Below are positions 1 through 10,879 of a stretch of DNA of 64,000 nt, in pieces (the first letter of the stretch is position 1; each line of letters begins with the position of its first letter). This DNA is from Acanthacorydalis orientalis (lineage: Eukaryota > Arthropoda > Insecta > Megaloptera > Corydalidae), in assembly GCA_034766995.1 (NCBI GenBank), contig CM068322.1, forward strand, positions 2,823,089 through 2,887,088, read 5' to 3'. The translations under genes and the position numbers were made by a program. Under the pieces are notes generated by a model. The model had not been told where the DNA came from. It was given only the letters and a program-made list of their open reading frames with translations, and ran no database searches.

Positions 1-1078
1 GCTTTTACCCAGATATTTTGTATGTTAAATTATGTACGTTATATATTTTGTATGTTATATATTTTTTTGACCCCCTCTGTATATATACTAGAAATCTTTA
101 GTATCATATAATAAATATTGTCATTATATATCAAACGTTTTCAATTAAAATTTTCTTGCACTCTTTTCAGATGAATGTTAAACTTTATTTTTAATTTTAA
201 GTATTTTAGAATCTAGTTGTAAAGAAAAACTTTTCTATCCCTTAGATTGGAATTATTTTTTTATATCCGTTTTTAAATACATACATATTAGTATTTTTAA
301 AAATAATAAAATTTATTCTATATTACTAATATTAAAATTCTAAATAACAAACGTCTCTATATTATGCCTTATTTATTATTAATACTTTTATTATTGGAGT
401 TCAAGTACATTTTTGAATAATTTTGTTATGAATTCGCAATTCACCATTATAACTTAAGACAGGTTTAATGATTTGATATTGAGAGACACGACCATGTAAT
501 CTGAAATACTCTACTTAATATAATGTAACTCTTCCGATTTAATTTTAAAGATTTTTAATTTGATTTAAGCATATAAAAATATGAAATTTAAATTTGTGTA
601 ATAAAAACAATATTTGCTTAGAAAAAAGTTAAAAATATTTTATCATAGTATTGTATCGTAATTATAAATTAACTTTTAAACTAGAAAAATAAAAATTGTA
701 AACTAGTGTATTTCCTATCAGCTAAAATAAATATAAAGTAGTAGTCATAACATATAATATTCACGTTATGAAGTCAGAAAATACATTTTAATATAATTAA
801 TATTAAATAAAAAGTTTATTTGAAAAAAAAACAGTACGTTAAATGATTTAATAAAAATCTTTCATACGAAAAAAATGTGATAATTTTAAATGTACCAATA
901 GCAACGAAAATTTATTATTTCAATAATTAATTTTTTCGATTCTTAATTTTCAAGGAAATATTCATTGAACATATATATTTCAATTATAAGAAGATTTGAA
1001 TTTTGTTGGAAGTCGTTACTAAACGATTTTTTTTAAAATGGTATTATTTAATTATGTATACATATACACACACATATG
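1..1078. other. AT-rich DNA with no recognisable gene
   Basis: Very AT-rich with frequent stops in all frames. I see no transposase motif, splice-like exon or RNA gene. The first 60 bases contain two copies of a short TTTTGTATGTTA-like phrase. Confidence 0.6.
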
Positions 1079-1087
1079 TATATATAT

Positions 1088-1140
<53 letters not shown>
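1079..1140. repeat. (TA)n microsatellite, left of the 1141 mariner
   Basis: About 31 TA units with one AA interruption near 1100. The final TA is the left target-site copy of the mariner that starts at 1141, so the transposon sits inside this tract; the same array resumes at 2274. Confidence 0.95.
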
Positions 1141-1144
<4 letters not shown>

Positions 1145-2269
1145 GTTGGGACAAAAGTTCGTAGCGTTTTCCAATAAATGTAATTAATTGCAGTTTTTCG
1201 TGCTACTCGATTATACAAAATGACTTCAAACTGGTTATTTTGACAGGTGATACATCAACGTTTCTAGCTCTGTTAATTTTATGCAATTTTGTAAATATTA
1301 AGTCTATTAAATTTAAAATTGAAAATAGAGGAATATAAGGTGCATTTTCGTCGGTCAATGCTTTTTTTCTTTTCAGAGAGGAAAAAGTGCTGCAGAGACA
1401 GCAAAAAAGATATTCGAAATTTATGGAGAAGATGCAGTAGTTGGTGTACTGTTCGAAAATGATTCACTCGTTTCAGAGATGGAAAATTCAACATTTCTAT
1501 AGCCCTGTAAGTGTTGATAATGATAAAATTGCGACATTTATTGAAAATAAATAACGTTACTCGACACAGGACATCGTAGAGATATTGCAGGTGTTGTAAG
1601 GTGTCATACAAATGTTGTGAGGTATTTGGAGATACTTGAATATATAAATGGGTACGATGTTGATGTGCCTCATAATTTAATGAAATGAGCTTCCGTTATC
1701 CAATCCAAAATCTGATCTTTATCCGAAGAAAATGATGTTGTGTATCTGGTGGAGGTGGAAGGGTATTGTGTATTGCGACCTTCTCCCAGATAATCAGACG
1801 ATATATTCAAAGAAGTATTGTGCTCAAATGATACCAATTAAAGGAGACAATCGATTAGAAGCATCCAGAATGAGCCAATCGGAAGAGTGTCATTTTCCAT
1901 CAAGACAACGCTAGACCTCACGTCTCTGTAGACCCGACAGAAATTGGTGTAGTTTGGTTGGAACGTCTAACCTCACCCGCCGTATTCACCTGATCTTGCG
2001 CCTTCAGATTACTATTTGTTCCGGTTCCAGGTACAGAATTTCCTTATTGGAAAAAACTTCACTTCTATGGAAACTTACAGAAACCACCTAGATAAATTCA
2101 TCGCTCAGAATGATTCCAAGTTCTGGGGGTACGAAATTATAAAACTACGTGAAAGATGGCGAAAGGTGGTGAATTAAAATGGCATATATGTATTAAAATG
2201 AACATATGTACAAATAAGTAAACACTTTCTTTGAATTTTGCCTTAGAACACTACGAATTTTACTCCCAC

Positions 2270-2273
<4 letters not shown>
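1141..2273 (+). mobile_element. mariner element, family A, degenerate
   Basis: The left terminal inverted repeat begins TTGGGTTGGGACAAAAGT and continues to GTAGCG. The right end, read on the minus strand, begins TTAGGTGGGAGTAAAAT and also runs into TTCGTAG. TA dinucleotides flank both ends (1139-1140 and 2274-2275), as expected for Tc1/mariner insertion. The length, 1133 bp, is a little short of the usual 1.25-1.3 kb. Family A has two other copies here, at 25383-26633 and 27793-29098. The transposase is broken, so the copy is non-autonomous. Confidence 0.93.
1336..2176 (+). pseudogene. mariner transposase pseudogene (family A)
   Basis: This is a remnant of the DNA-binding and DDD catalytic protein that cuts and pastes the element. 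In shifting frames it shows the N-terminal helix-turn-helix region (GKSAAETAKK-like near 1380), the linker (YDVDVPHNL-like near 1655), the block MLCIWWRWKG at about 1735-1764, and the LPDNQTI block that follows. A QDNARPH-like block lies near 1905, a YSPDLAPSDY-like block near 1985, and a C-terminal ERWRKVVN ending at a TAA at 2174-2176. The first catalytic block (TGDEKW in relatives) appears deleted. Several frameshifts and stops make it certainly inactive. Confidence 0.9.

Positions 2274-2307
<34 letters not shown>
2274..2307. repeat. (TA)n microsatellite, right of the 1141 mariner
   Basis: About 17 TA units that continue the tract interrupted by the mariner. It ends at AGGTCTC. Confidence 0.95.
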
Positions 2308-2309
<2 letters not shown>

Positions 2310-3777
2310 TCTCATACATTTTGCGTGTGATTTCTAATTGTGATGATTTTGTTAGTTGTTCCCAAAATTTTCTCATGAACAAGAGACACTATATTCCAGA
2401 ATTCTTTTATCTATTTGAGAGAAAAGTATGGGATATGAAATCTGAGATGTGTAACTGAATTTCATGTTTTTAAATGGAAATCTATCTACTTGGAAGTTAT
2501 GTTGTTAACTAGATGAGCAAACACCAAGGGCTCAGTGTTTTCCATGTAAAACAGTTGATCAGAAAAAATTCAAACATTATTCATCCCCTTTCATTCATAC
2601 AGCTAAGGCTCAGTAAATTTATTTACCGATAAGATTTTTTACTATTCTTAAATATCTGTTTAATGTATACGTAGAAACCACATTAAAAGTCTAATTTACA
2701 AAAACAAATATCATATACTTTTTTTGCATTTAAATAATATCAGCTATATTTACAATAAGATTTTTTTTTAAATTTCATACCAATAAATAAGACATAATTT
2801 TAATAAAGTAAAAATAGATATTCTTATCACTAAAACAGGCGTAAGAAAGTACATAATAAAAAGTCACTAATCTAAACGATAGTTACATTGTTTGGTATTT
2901 AAATTTAAAATTAAGTAAAAGTATCCTTAATGAATCGAGGTTTGACCTTGTGGTAACCAATTTTAAAGGTTAATGTATACATTTCATTAAGATAACAATG
3001 ATCCCTTCATATTATAATATATTACATGTGTATATATATATATATATACACATAAATAACACTTAATATTCTATTGTTTCTGTTGTTTGAAGTAAGTCAT
3101 TAATGAAAATAGATTTTCCATCAATTTACATCATAAGCTTTTATGTATGTAAATATGTACATATTCATTTCTATGTAGCATTTTAAATGAAATGAGGCTA
3201 TATATCTACCCAAATCCTTTATGAAACTTATAAATGTGCTCGAAGGTATGTACTCACATTTATGTATACTCAAACACCCGTGTGTATATATATATATATA
3301 TATATAAAGAATAAATTTAAACATACGGATTTATACATTTATTATAATTGATTTTTCCATAAATTTTTTTGAGTTATTGAAAAGTTGTAATTACATTTTT
3401 CTCTAATTTATTATGCAATATATTAAAAATGTAATTTATTTTCTTACTAAGTGAGATTTAATATCAGATTATAAATAAATAGACACAACTAGAGATAACT
3501 TTGAAAATTCTAAAAAAAGCATATTCAAATGTTTTTATTAAGAATATTTATTATAGTTTTAGTATTTTATGTATCACAGTATTTTTTATTTGTATTTAAA
3601 TATAGAGGAGAAATACAAAATGACATATAATTATCATTTTTTTTATAATCTTCATCAATATAGAGTCAAAACTTTAAAGGAATATGTAATGTTCCTGACG
3701 AGAAATAATTAAGTAATATTTACATTTTTTATAAGTATTATTTATTATTAACAAATAATTTAAACTCATACATATAT

Positions 3778-3780
<3 letters not shown>
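2308..3780. other. AT-rich DNA with two short TA tracts
   Basis: No coding or structural feature is supported. It holds short (TA)n runs at about 3031-3048 and 3285-3306. The stretch 2308-2620 is slightly less AT-rich but has stops in all frames. Confidence 0.55.
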
Positions 3781-3836
<56 letters not shown>

Positions 3837-3861
3837 AACTATATATATATATATACACATA

Positions 3862-3927
<66 letters not shown>

Positions 3928-3933
3928 TATGTA
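3781..3933. repeat. long interrupted (TA)n microsatellite
   Basis: One of the longest TA arrays of the window, about 150 bases, broken by CTAACTA near 3836 and CACATATCTA near 3856. Its apparent open reading frames are IYIYIY repeats and not genes. Confidence 0.95.
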
Positions 3934-4977
3934 TACATACACATCAATAGATATATAAATATATACTTTTGTAGATTTATTCTCTTAGTAAATTAATTGA
4001 AATCGAAGCTTGTTTTTAAGTAACGAATAAAATTTCATTATATTTCATTCATGTCCAATCTGTACCAAAAAATGAAATGATATCCTTTTTGCCTGTTGAT
4101 CGTATATATGTTGGGTTACGAATCAAATACGTGACTGTTTTATTGAGTTTTGGGTCAAGTAAGGGTTGATGTTTTCTCTGTTCATATTGTTACATTTGTG
4201 TTATTACTGTGTTATCAGTGATCAATCTTATATAAGATGCTGTTGTGTTTTGTATGTTCATAATTTTCAATATAATTTTATTAAAGGAAATCTTAAATTT
4301 GTCTTGATAATCTAGATATAAATTTGTTTAATTTTAGTTAACCTGAATTTATTGAATAAATTGTTTAATATATCAAATTTAATAATACGAGGAGGACATT
4401 TATAAAATAATGAATAATAGAAGAAATAACCAATTTTGATCTTCTCTGCAACCTACTTATTAAAAGAAAATTATTCTTTATTTGTCTTATATTTTCTAAG
4501 AATTACAAAAACTGTACTCAGTTATTTTAAAATACTCCATAAAAGAGAGAATAATACTTAAATTTCTTAATAGAGCCTCTAATTCCTAGTTAAATTAAAA
4601 TCTAGTTTTTTTTAAAAAAAAAATACCATCTTACATTACAAACAATATTAAAAAAATTTTTTTTTTACAGTTTAACAGTACATATTTACGAGTATAATAT
4701 GCTTGTAATTTTATATATAAAATATTCTCTTAACCTCCATCCACAATAAATTTGTCTGCTATGCCTGTCCGTATTTTGATGATGATATAATTCTCTACAA
4801 AGTGTTAAGAGATAGAAATTTGTTTTTTATAGAGTTATTTCGATACTTAAGCGTTCTGAAAATTGTGATATCGCTATCATTTTTTGATACTTTCTGATCA
4901 AGAAATCTTTTTGTGGTTTATAAGTTAACAAAAATATTCATTTGTGAATATAATTTCTGTCATACATTGAAAAACAG
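3934..4977. other. AT-rich DNA; possible solo mariner end at 4111
   Basis: Mostly featureless. At 4111-4141 the phrase TTGGGTTACGAATCAAAT followed by ACGTG resembles the mariner end at 29191 (GATAACCAACAAAG, then TTCGTGCGG). No transposase or partner end is visible, so this is only a weak possibility. Confidence 0.4.
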
Positions 4978-5240
4978 GTGTGCGTACTTATGTACACACG
5001 ACAGAAGTGAATCTTCAGCACAGTAATTCTTAACGGAGTATCTCTGTGCACAGTCTCTTCTCTCTCGCACTCATGCAGTCATATTCGCTCCATCTCTCTC
5101 GTTCACGGCTATGTTCATGGTAACATTTTTCGTGACACGCCGTATTATTTTACCCCTCGCTAACGCGCCCATAGAAGTTTCACTTTAACAGCTGATCTAT
5201 AAACGGCGTCTGGTGCATAATAGTTATAATTGAAAACAAA
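4978..5240. promoter_or_regulatory. CpG-richer, CTCTCT-rich promoter-like patch
   Basis: It contrasts with its surroundings by having several CpGs and repeated CTCTCTCTCG/TCTCTCTCG motifs (the GAGA-type pyrimidine runs common in insect promoters) at about 5053-5105. A TTCAGCACAGT initiator-like phrase lies near 5015. Downstream, ATG at 5111 opens 25 codons (stop 5186-5188); the phrase ATGTTCATG followed by GTAACA could instead be the end of a short first exon with a splice donor. No longer gene is visible. The promoter role is inferred from composition only. Confidence 0.25.
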
Positions 5241-5255
5241 TGTTATATAAACTTG

Positions 5256-5320
<65 letters not shown>
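5256..5320. repeat. (TA)n microsatellite with TG interruptions
   Basis: About 65 bases of TA repeats with ATGTAT breaks near 5282 and 5294. Confidence 0.95.
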
Positions 5321-5465
5321 GAATATTAGAAATTCCATTTTCTTTTATAGTTTTTTTTTTTAAAAAATCATACTAATGCTTCCTTATTAGAAATATTATA
5401 AATTCTTCCTGTAATAGTCAGGATCTAAATTTCCAAAAAAAATTTTCTTTCATTGCAACTCTACA

Positions 5466-5473
5466 CATATACA

Positions 5474-5524
<51 letters not shown>

Positions 5525-5538
5525 ATATATATACATAT
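5466..5538. repeat. compound (TA)n/(ACATAT)n microsatellite
   Basis: TA repeats bordered on both sides by ACATAT units. A nominal minus-strand reading frame across it (5418-5672) is a by-product of the repeat. Confidence 0.93.
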
Positions 5539-6132
5539 AAATGAAAAATATTTAAAAACCTATATTTTTCTTTACTAGGAAATGTGAACCAGATAGTTTT
5601 CCCATGTAGATATTGTTCTTTTTGAAAAATCACTAAAAACAAGATTAAAAATCTGTACAATTTTTCCGACAAAAATAAAATTTCTGAAAATAATGTTCAT
5701 GATAACAATGAAAAAAGAACGAATTTTCTTTAAAGTGAACGCGATTTTATTAATGTATCGATTCCTTTATCGCCTTTTTTACATAAATTGCTCGTAATCA
5801 CTGATGTATATTGTTTTGTAAACGTGTATTAAAGTGTTTTCGAAATTATCTGGGAGTTTTACAATTTATAATTTTTAATCATGCGGACGTCGCGGCTGAT
5901 CTAACAGATACAAACAAATTGATTTTATTAAATATTCTTACACATGTCCACTGTATAGCCTGGAGATCATGACTAGTTACGAATGCGTATATTACTAGTG
6001 ACATTCCGCACTATTTATGCCGTCAGTTTGGTTATAACACGTGTTATGTGTGGAAAATTTGATAGTTAATTGTATCTGAGAGGTACCGTGAACCTTGATG
6101 TCAGTATTAGTTAATTTTTTTTAGCGTAGAAA
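5539..6132. other. AT-rich DNA upstream of the piggyBac remnant
   Basis: The left end of the piggyBac-like element should lie here, but I could not find a TTAACCCTGC-type end matching the right terminus. An ACTAGT pair surrounds a short stretch at about 5971-5999. Nothing else is recognisable. Confidence 0.45.
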
Positions 6133-7214
6133 ATGGCTAAAGAAATATATCGATTGGATAATCCATCATATATTGAAGAGATTCAGCGAATATTACTCGA
6201 GTGCGATCATGAGAATGATAGAGTCGAATGCGAAAATGAAACTGATTTAGAAGATGATGATTATGTGGAAATTCGTTCAGAACATTCTGATATTTAACAA
6301 GATATTTCTAGTGAAGAAAGTGAAGGTCAAGTAAACACGAATGGAGAGTATTTTCTTGGAAAGGGTAAAGAATCAAAATACAGGAAATATCCAATAAGAA
6401 GACAATTTATAAAACAGCAGTAGAATATTTTGTGTCAACTTCCGTTTCTTCGGCCAAACGCAAAAAATGCCAAGACAGAATTTAAAACCTGGAATCACTT
6501 TATCACAGATGATATTTTAGATCTAATCTTATTATATACAATAAATAAATCGATTCTATTTCAAATCGGTATTCAAGAAAAAGGGATGCTAAATGTATAG
6601 ACAGAACAGAATTGAAAGCATTTTAGGCCTCTCATATCTAACTGGTTTACATCGCAACAGTCGCTTAAATTTACAGAATTTATGGGCTACAGATGGTAGT
6701 GAGATTGAACTTTTTAGACTTACGATGTCTTTACGGAGATTTAGATTTATTCACAATTGTATCAAGTTTGATAACAAACATCCGCTCAAAACGCCTAAAA
6801 GTTGACAAATTAGCGGCTGTGAGAGAAATTTTCTCACAATTTGTAGAAATTTGTAAATAATGCTGCCCTATGGGATAGAATGTAACAATAGACGAAATTT
6901 TACCTGGATGTAAAGGCAAATATAGGTTTAGACAGTATATTCCATCCAAGTCCAGTAAATATGGAATAAAATTTTTTGCTATGGTCGATTACAAAGTATT
7001 TTACACAGGAAATCTTAAAATATATGCAGGTAAGCAGTCCGAAGGACCTTACTTGATGAATAGTAAACCAGTTAACGTAACCAAAAGACTTGCAGTACCC
7101 ATTTACTCTTCAGGACGTTATATTATAGCTGATAATTGTTTCACTGAAATAAATATTATCGCCGACTTGAAAAAGAAGCAACTTCCTCCTTTCTTTATTG
7201 AAGATTCAGATTAA
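6133..7214 (+). pseudogene. piggyBac-like transposase pseudogene, C-terminus missing
   Basis: Starts with ATG at 6133 in a good context and encodes an acidic N-terminal region. Broken blocks follow: YRQNRIESILGLSYLTGL from about 6596, ELFRLTMSLRRFRFI near 6705, and a frameshifted VTIDEILPGCKGKYRFRQYI near 6882 with the first catalytic Asp. Then come SKYGIKFFAMVDYK near 6955 and IIADNCFTEI near 7120 with the second Asp. The frame closes at 7212-7214 just after LPPFF. Related transposases continue for roughly 150-200 residues with the third catalytic Asp and a Cys-rich tail; none of that is seen. In-frame stops (for example at 6296) and frameshifts also occur, so the copy is inactive. Confidence 0.88.
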
Positions 7215-7482
7215 TTAATGTTAAATACATTTGTTTACTTTTATATTCTTTTATTATCCATGTTGCGATATTTTGTAACAAAGATTTTTATTCTTTATAT
7301 TTCTTTGTCCAATAACTTTTAGATTGTAACTGAAAATAAATAAATCCTCATGTATTATATTTGCAGTGTTTTTTTTTAAAAAATTTTTTGTCGCATATTA
7401 GCATATACTGGCAATAAATGTATCTTTCGGATATACGCGACTTAAGCTGAAATTTTTTCGGCTGGAACCTCTGCAGGGTTAA
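6133..7482 (+). mobile_element. piggyBac-like element remnant, right end preserved
   Basis: It holds a broken piggyBac-type transposase and, at its right end, a terminus that reads CCCTGCAGAGGTTCCAGC on the minus strand. The terminus is followed directly by TTAA (7479-7482), the obligatory piggyBac target. The AATAAA near 7337 could be its polyadenylation signal. The left terminus was not found, so the true start lies upstream of 6133 or is lost. Confidence 0.82.
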
Positions 7483-8192
7483 GGAATCCGAGATAATAAT
7501 TTATTTTCACGTACCGAAAGAAATGATCTCAAGTATTTTTTAAGAATAAATATCTAAAAGAAAAAGTTTCGACAGAAATTATTTTTTTAGAAATTTTCTT
7601 CAATATATCAAGAAAGTAAAACAAAATAATACATTGCAAATATTTCTTAAAAATATATTTCAATGTATCAAAAAATATAGGAAGTAAATTTTCAATATAT
7701 TGATTTCACTCTGCAGAAATCTAACAAATCTTAACTGTCTCACTCAAACCACTATCACAACTGACTACATTGTTTGTTATATGACAATAATTCTTTCTAG
7801 TGAACTGTACAATAATCTTTGATATTCTTTATTATAATTCATTCGTGAATTATCCGATTCAAGACATACCAAATTTACATCAATACTCGTTAGTAGACAG
7901 AGAGATCCGTAGTTTGAAGAATATTACTGTTTATAAAAAAAATACTTCACTGAACTAACGTATATACTTCCTGTAGATTTTTTATCTTCTTGAAAAATTT
8001 ATAAGTCTTATTTCAGATGCTTAAATACTAAATCATGAATCTATAATTTTGTTCTCTCAACTATGAATGAACAGTGTGAACTCAGTGTGCAAATTTTACT
8101 GGTACATTTACGACTACATTTCAGAACATACATAAAGACATTCAGTTTATTATAAAAATAACAAAAAGTTCGTCGATAATTTTCAAAAAAAA
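7483..8192. other. AT-rich DNA with no recognisable gene
   Basis: Between the piggyBac TTAA and the next mariner. No coding motif or repeat end is seen. An ORF-like stretch on the minus strand at 8041-8244 overlaps the mariner end and has no support. Confidence 0.55.
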
Positions 8193-8194
8193 TA

Positions 8195-8962
8195 CGAGGG
8201 TCGGTTGATAAGTTTGGTGACTTTCTATGATGTTGTACCATCAATCATTTGGTTACGTCACGGCTACCAAGTATCATTTTTCAAATTAACAGGCAAAATT
8301 TCAGTCAAAAGCGATACATTGTTGACGTTCTACAGATGTTTGAAGCGAGCATTATAGCTGTTGCCGCAAAAATGGAAAGAAACGAGCAGGCTTTTTTGAT
8401 GGATTCATCACAGTGGATGAAATATGGACCCACCACTACACACTTGAGACAAAGCAGCAGTTAAGCAGTGGACAACGAATACTTAAAGTGCACCGAAGAA
8501 GGTGAAGGCCGTTTTATCGGGTGGGAAGTTGATGGCCATTGTTTTTTTTTGTGCTTCCCAATGAATCATACAAATTGAGAATTAAACGAAGGAAAAAACA
8601 ATAAGGAATCTATTATGTAACACTATTCAACTATTTGAAAGAAGAGCAGGAACAAAAACGGCCAAGATTGATGCAAAAACAAGTACTCTTTCACCAGGAC
8701 AACGCACCACCCCACAAATCGACCGTCACAACGGAAAAATTGTACGAATTAAGTTTTGAGTTGATTTCTCATCCACCCTATTCTCCGAACTTGATCACGT
8801 GCGACTTCTTTCTCTTCCCAAACTTAAAAATTTGACTCGGTGGGAAGAAATTCTCGTCGAAAAATTGTATAGCCAATGGAGACTATGTTGAGAAATGAAA
8901 TCGATTTTTCCCAAAAAATGGAGTTTAACTTGCTTCTTACCATACTTATTAAACGACTCACG
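8195..8962 (+). mobile_element. irritans-like mariner, internally deleted (768 bp)
   Basis: Left end CGAGGGTCGGTTGATAAGT; the right end on the minus strand reads CGTGAGTCGTTTAATAAGT. TA flanks both (8193-8194 and 8963-8964). Full-length relatives are about 1.3 kb, so roughly 40 percent is missing, mainly the 5' half of the gene. A second, truncated copy of a close family lies on the minus strand at 18821. Confidence 0.92.
8297..8898 (+). pseudogene. mariner transposase pseudogene with all three Asp blocks
   Basis: Reading through several frame changes one finds TVDEIWTHHYT near 8409 (first catalytic Asp), an ETKQQ-like tail, a SAPKKVKAVLSGGKLMA block near 8490, and FHQDNAPPHKS near 8690 (second Asp). 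HPPYSPNLITCDFFLFPNL near 8770 carries the third Asp in CDFF. It ends with IANGDYVEK and a TGA at 8896-8898. The N-terminal DNA-binding region is almost wholly absent. The catalytic blocks are better preserved than in other copies, but stops and frameshifts prevent function. Confidence 0.9.
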
Positions 8963-9017
8963 TATACTTATGTAGACTTATCTTAAGAATATACCTTTAA
9001 AGAAAAATTAAATAAAG

Positions 9018-9021
<4 letters not shown>

Positions 9022-9090
<69 letters not shown>
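9022..9090. repeat. (TA)n microsatellite
   Basis: About 34 TA units with one ACAT break near 9058, about 60 bases downstream of the mariner end. Confidence 0.95.
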
Positions 9091-9093
<3 letters not shown>

Positions 9094-9679
9094 TATAAAT
9101 ATGTATTAAAATAATGTTACTTAATAATTTTCTTTGATGAGACACAATTAAAAATTAGTATACTTTTTGTTGAAAATTAATTATAATAAAACAAAGTTTC
9201 CTTAACATTTTTAATATTATTGCTTTTTCTATTGACTTAAAATTATATTAAAATTATAATTAATATGAATAACGTATGTATTATGTATAAAAAATATCAT
9301 AAATAGACTAGTTTGTGCTAATTTATTTTAAGATTTTAATTAACTTTTATATTATGATAAGGTAAATCTATAATTTAATTCAATTTGATTACGCTTCAAA
9401 GAACTTATATATAATGTTCTGATTTATTTAATTACACTTTTGTTTTCAATATTTTTATATATCTATTTATTGCGTGTTTATGTTTACATAAATATATTTT
9501 TATGAAATGATTACCATGAATACAAAGGCACGAAATAACACGTCGTTTGAACTTGTGAAACAAAATTGAATTTTAAGTTATTTATTCGAACTAATTTTGC
9601 ATGAAACGAAATGATCTGCAAATCAATATAACGATGGTAATCAAGAGTAATATAAACTGTTAATAAAATATTTTTTCAC
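9091..9679. other. AT-rich DNA with no recognisable gene
   Basis: No motif, exon or repeat end is supported here. Confidence 0.55.
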
Positions 9680-10060
9680 AGTCCTGCTAGATATTTATCA
9701 GAGACCTCATCAACTTTACAGCTAAAAACAGCAGGGTTCCTACACAGCTTGCAGTCTTTTTAAGCCGAACTCCACATCACCGAATGCTATAGTTTGACGA
9801 TCAGATACGCAGGTGTATTGTTTTCAAATCCACATCGCGCCAATAACGTGTAATCCGCGTCAGATCCTTTGAGCCATTAATTTCTCATGCATATTCATGT
9901 TTTGGGGGTCGTGGCAGGTGGATGCTTGTACAAACGCCAAATAGGTGTTTCATCTGTTGTCCACGTACGATGTATCAGACGGTGAGTCATGCCAAGCTTC
10001 TATTGCTCTGATATTGTTACAGACAAGAGAGAGAGAGAGATAGAGACTCTCACATTGATT
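9680..10060 (+). other. mid-GC island, possible non-coding exon
   Basis: The island begins after TTTTTTCACAG (acceptor-like, ends about 9680). It contains CpGs such as ACATCGCGCC and CGCGTC, and carries a donor-like GTGAGT at about 9981, just after CAGACG. No frame stays open between the two sites, so any exon would be untranslated or part of a long non-coding RNA. A purine run of GAGAGAGAGAGATAGAGA follows at about 10027. On the minus strand a 32-codon reading frame covers about 9895-9990. Function unknown; the island is defined by composition and splice-like borders. Confidence 0.2.
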
Positions 10061-10879
10061 ATATCTTCGATGTACATGAGTTTCACATTTATCAAATTAT
10101 ATTAAATATTTTACAATAATATATAAGATTAATTTTGTTATAGTTTTCTTTTGTAATAAAATTTTTTTTATTATCTGTGTTCATTAATTAAATAGAAAAT
10201 ATAATTTATCGATTCTTAAATTTTTTTCTCAAAAAATACAATTTTTCGATACATTTTTTAATTATTCATTTTTTATGTTTGACTTTTATTCGTTTAACTG
10301 GTATTTACAACGTTTTAATAAAATAAAAACCGAACCTGAAAACTATAAGTAACCACTCAGTTGTTTTATGTATTGTTCGGATGATTTAACCAATTTTTAT
10401 CACTAATTAATCCATATGTCATAATGTTCAAAAAATAAATGTAATCCAATGGGATAACATAATGATTCTAGTCATTTTAAATTATAATTTTCATATTTTT
10501 TCAAAAATAAATTCATTTCTATGAATTTTTAATAATCCAGGTATCATTTTATAAGAAGTATTATAATTATTCTGAACGAAATTGGGGATCCCGAGATTTA
10601 CATTTATACAAAAACCTTACAATAAACATATATATTTTGATTATATTATTATTTAATTTTTATACTTCTCTTTTAACTTTTATTAATATTATTTGTTACT
10701 TATAATCATAATTGATTCAATTTAGTCTAGACAATGTATAATACATTTATAATCACTATTTTCAACATAAAATATAAATTATTTTTAAAATACAATATTT
10801 TTTACCTTTTCATCCGCTTTTTGAGTCGTTATTAATATTTTTTGTATTTTTTTTATTAATACTTACAGTCAAAAACTGA
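10061..10879. other. AT-rich DNA with no recognisable gene
   Basis: No coding motif, RNA or repeat is seen. Confidence 0.55.

Noticed and set aside
1279..1611. 110-codon minus-strand frame
   Set aside because: It is antisense to the family A mariner transposase remnant, which explains the sequence.
3738..3947. 69-codon minus-strand frame across a TA tract (also similar frames at 5418, 20232, 40829, 45401, 50061, 54030, 57921-58264, 58484 and 62496-62828)
   Set aside because: These are [12 protein letters not shown] translations of (TA)n and (ACATAT)n microsatellites, not proteins.
4111..4141. Possible solo mariner terminus TTGGGTTACGAATCAAAT
   Set aside because: Resemblance to the 29191 end is partial, and neither a partner end nor transposase sequence is nearby.
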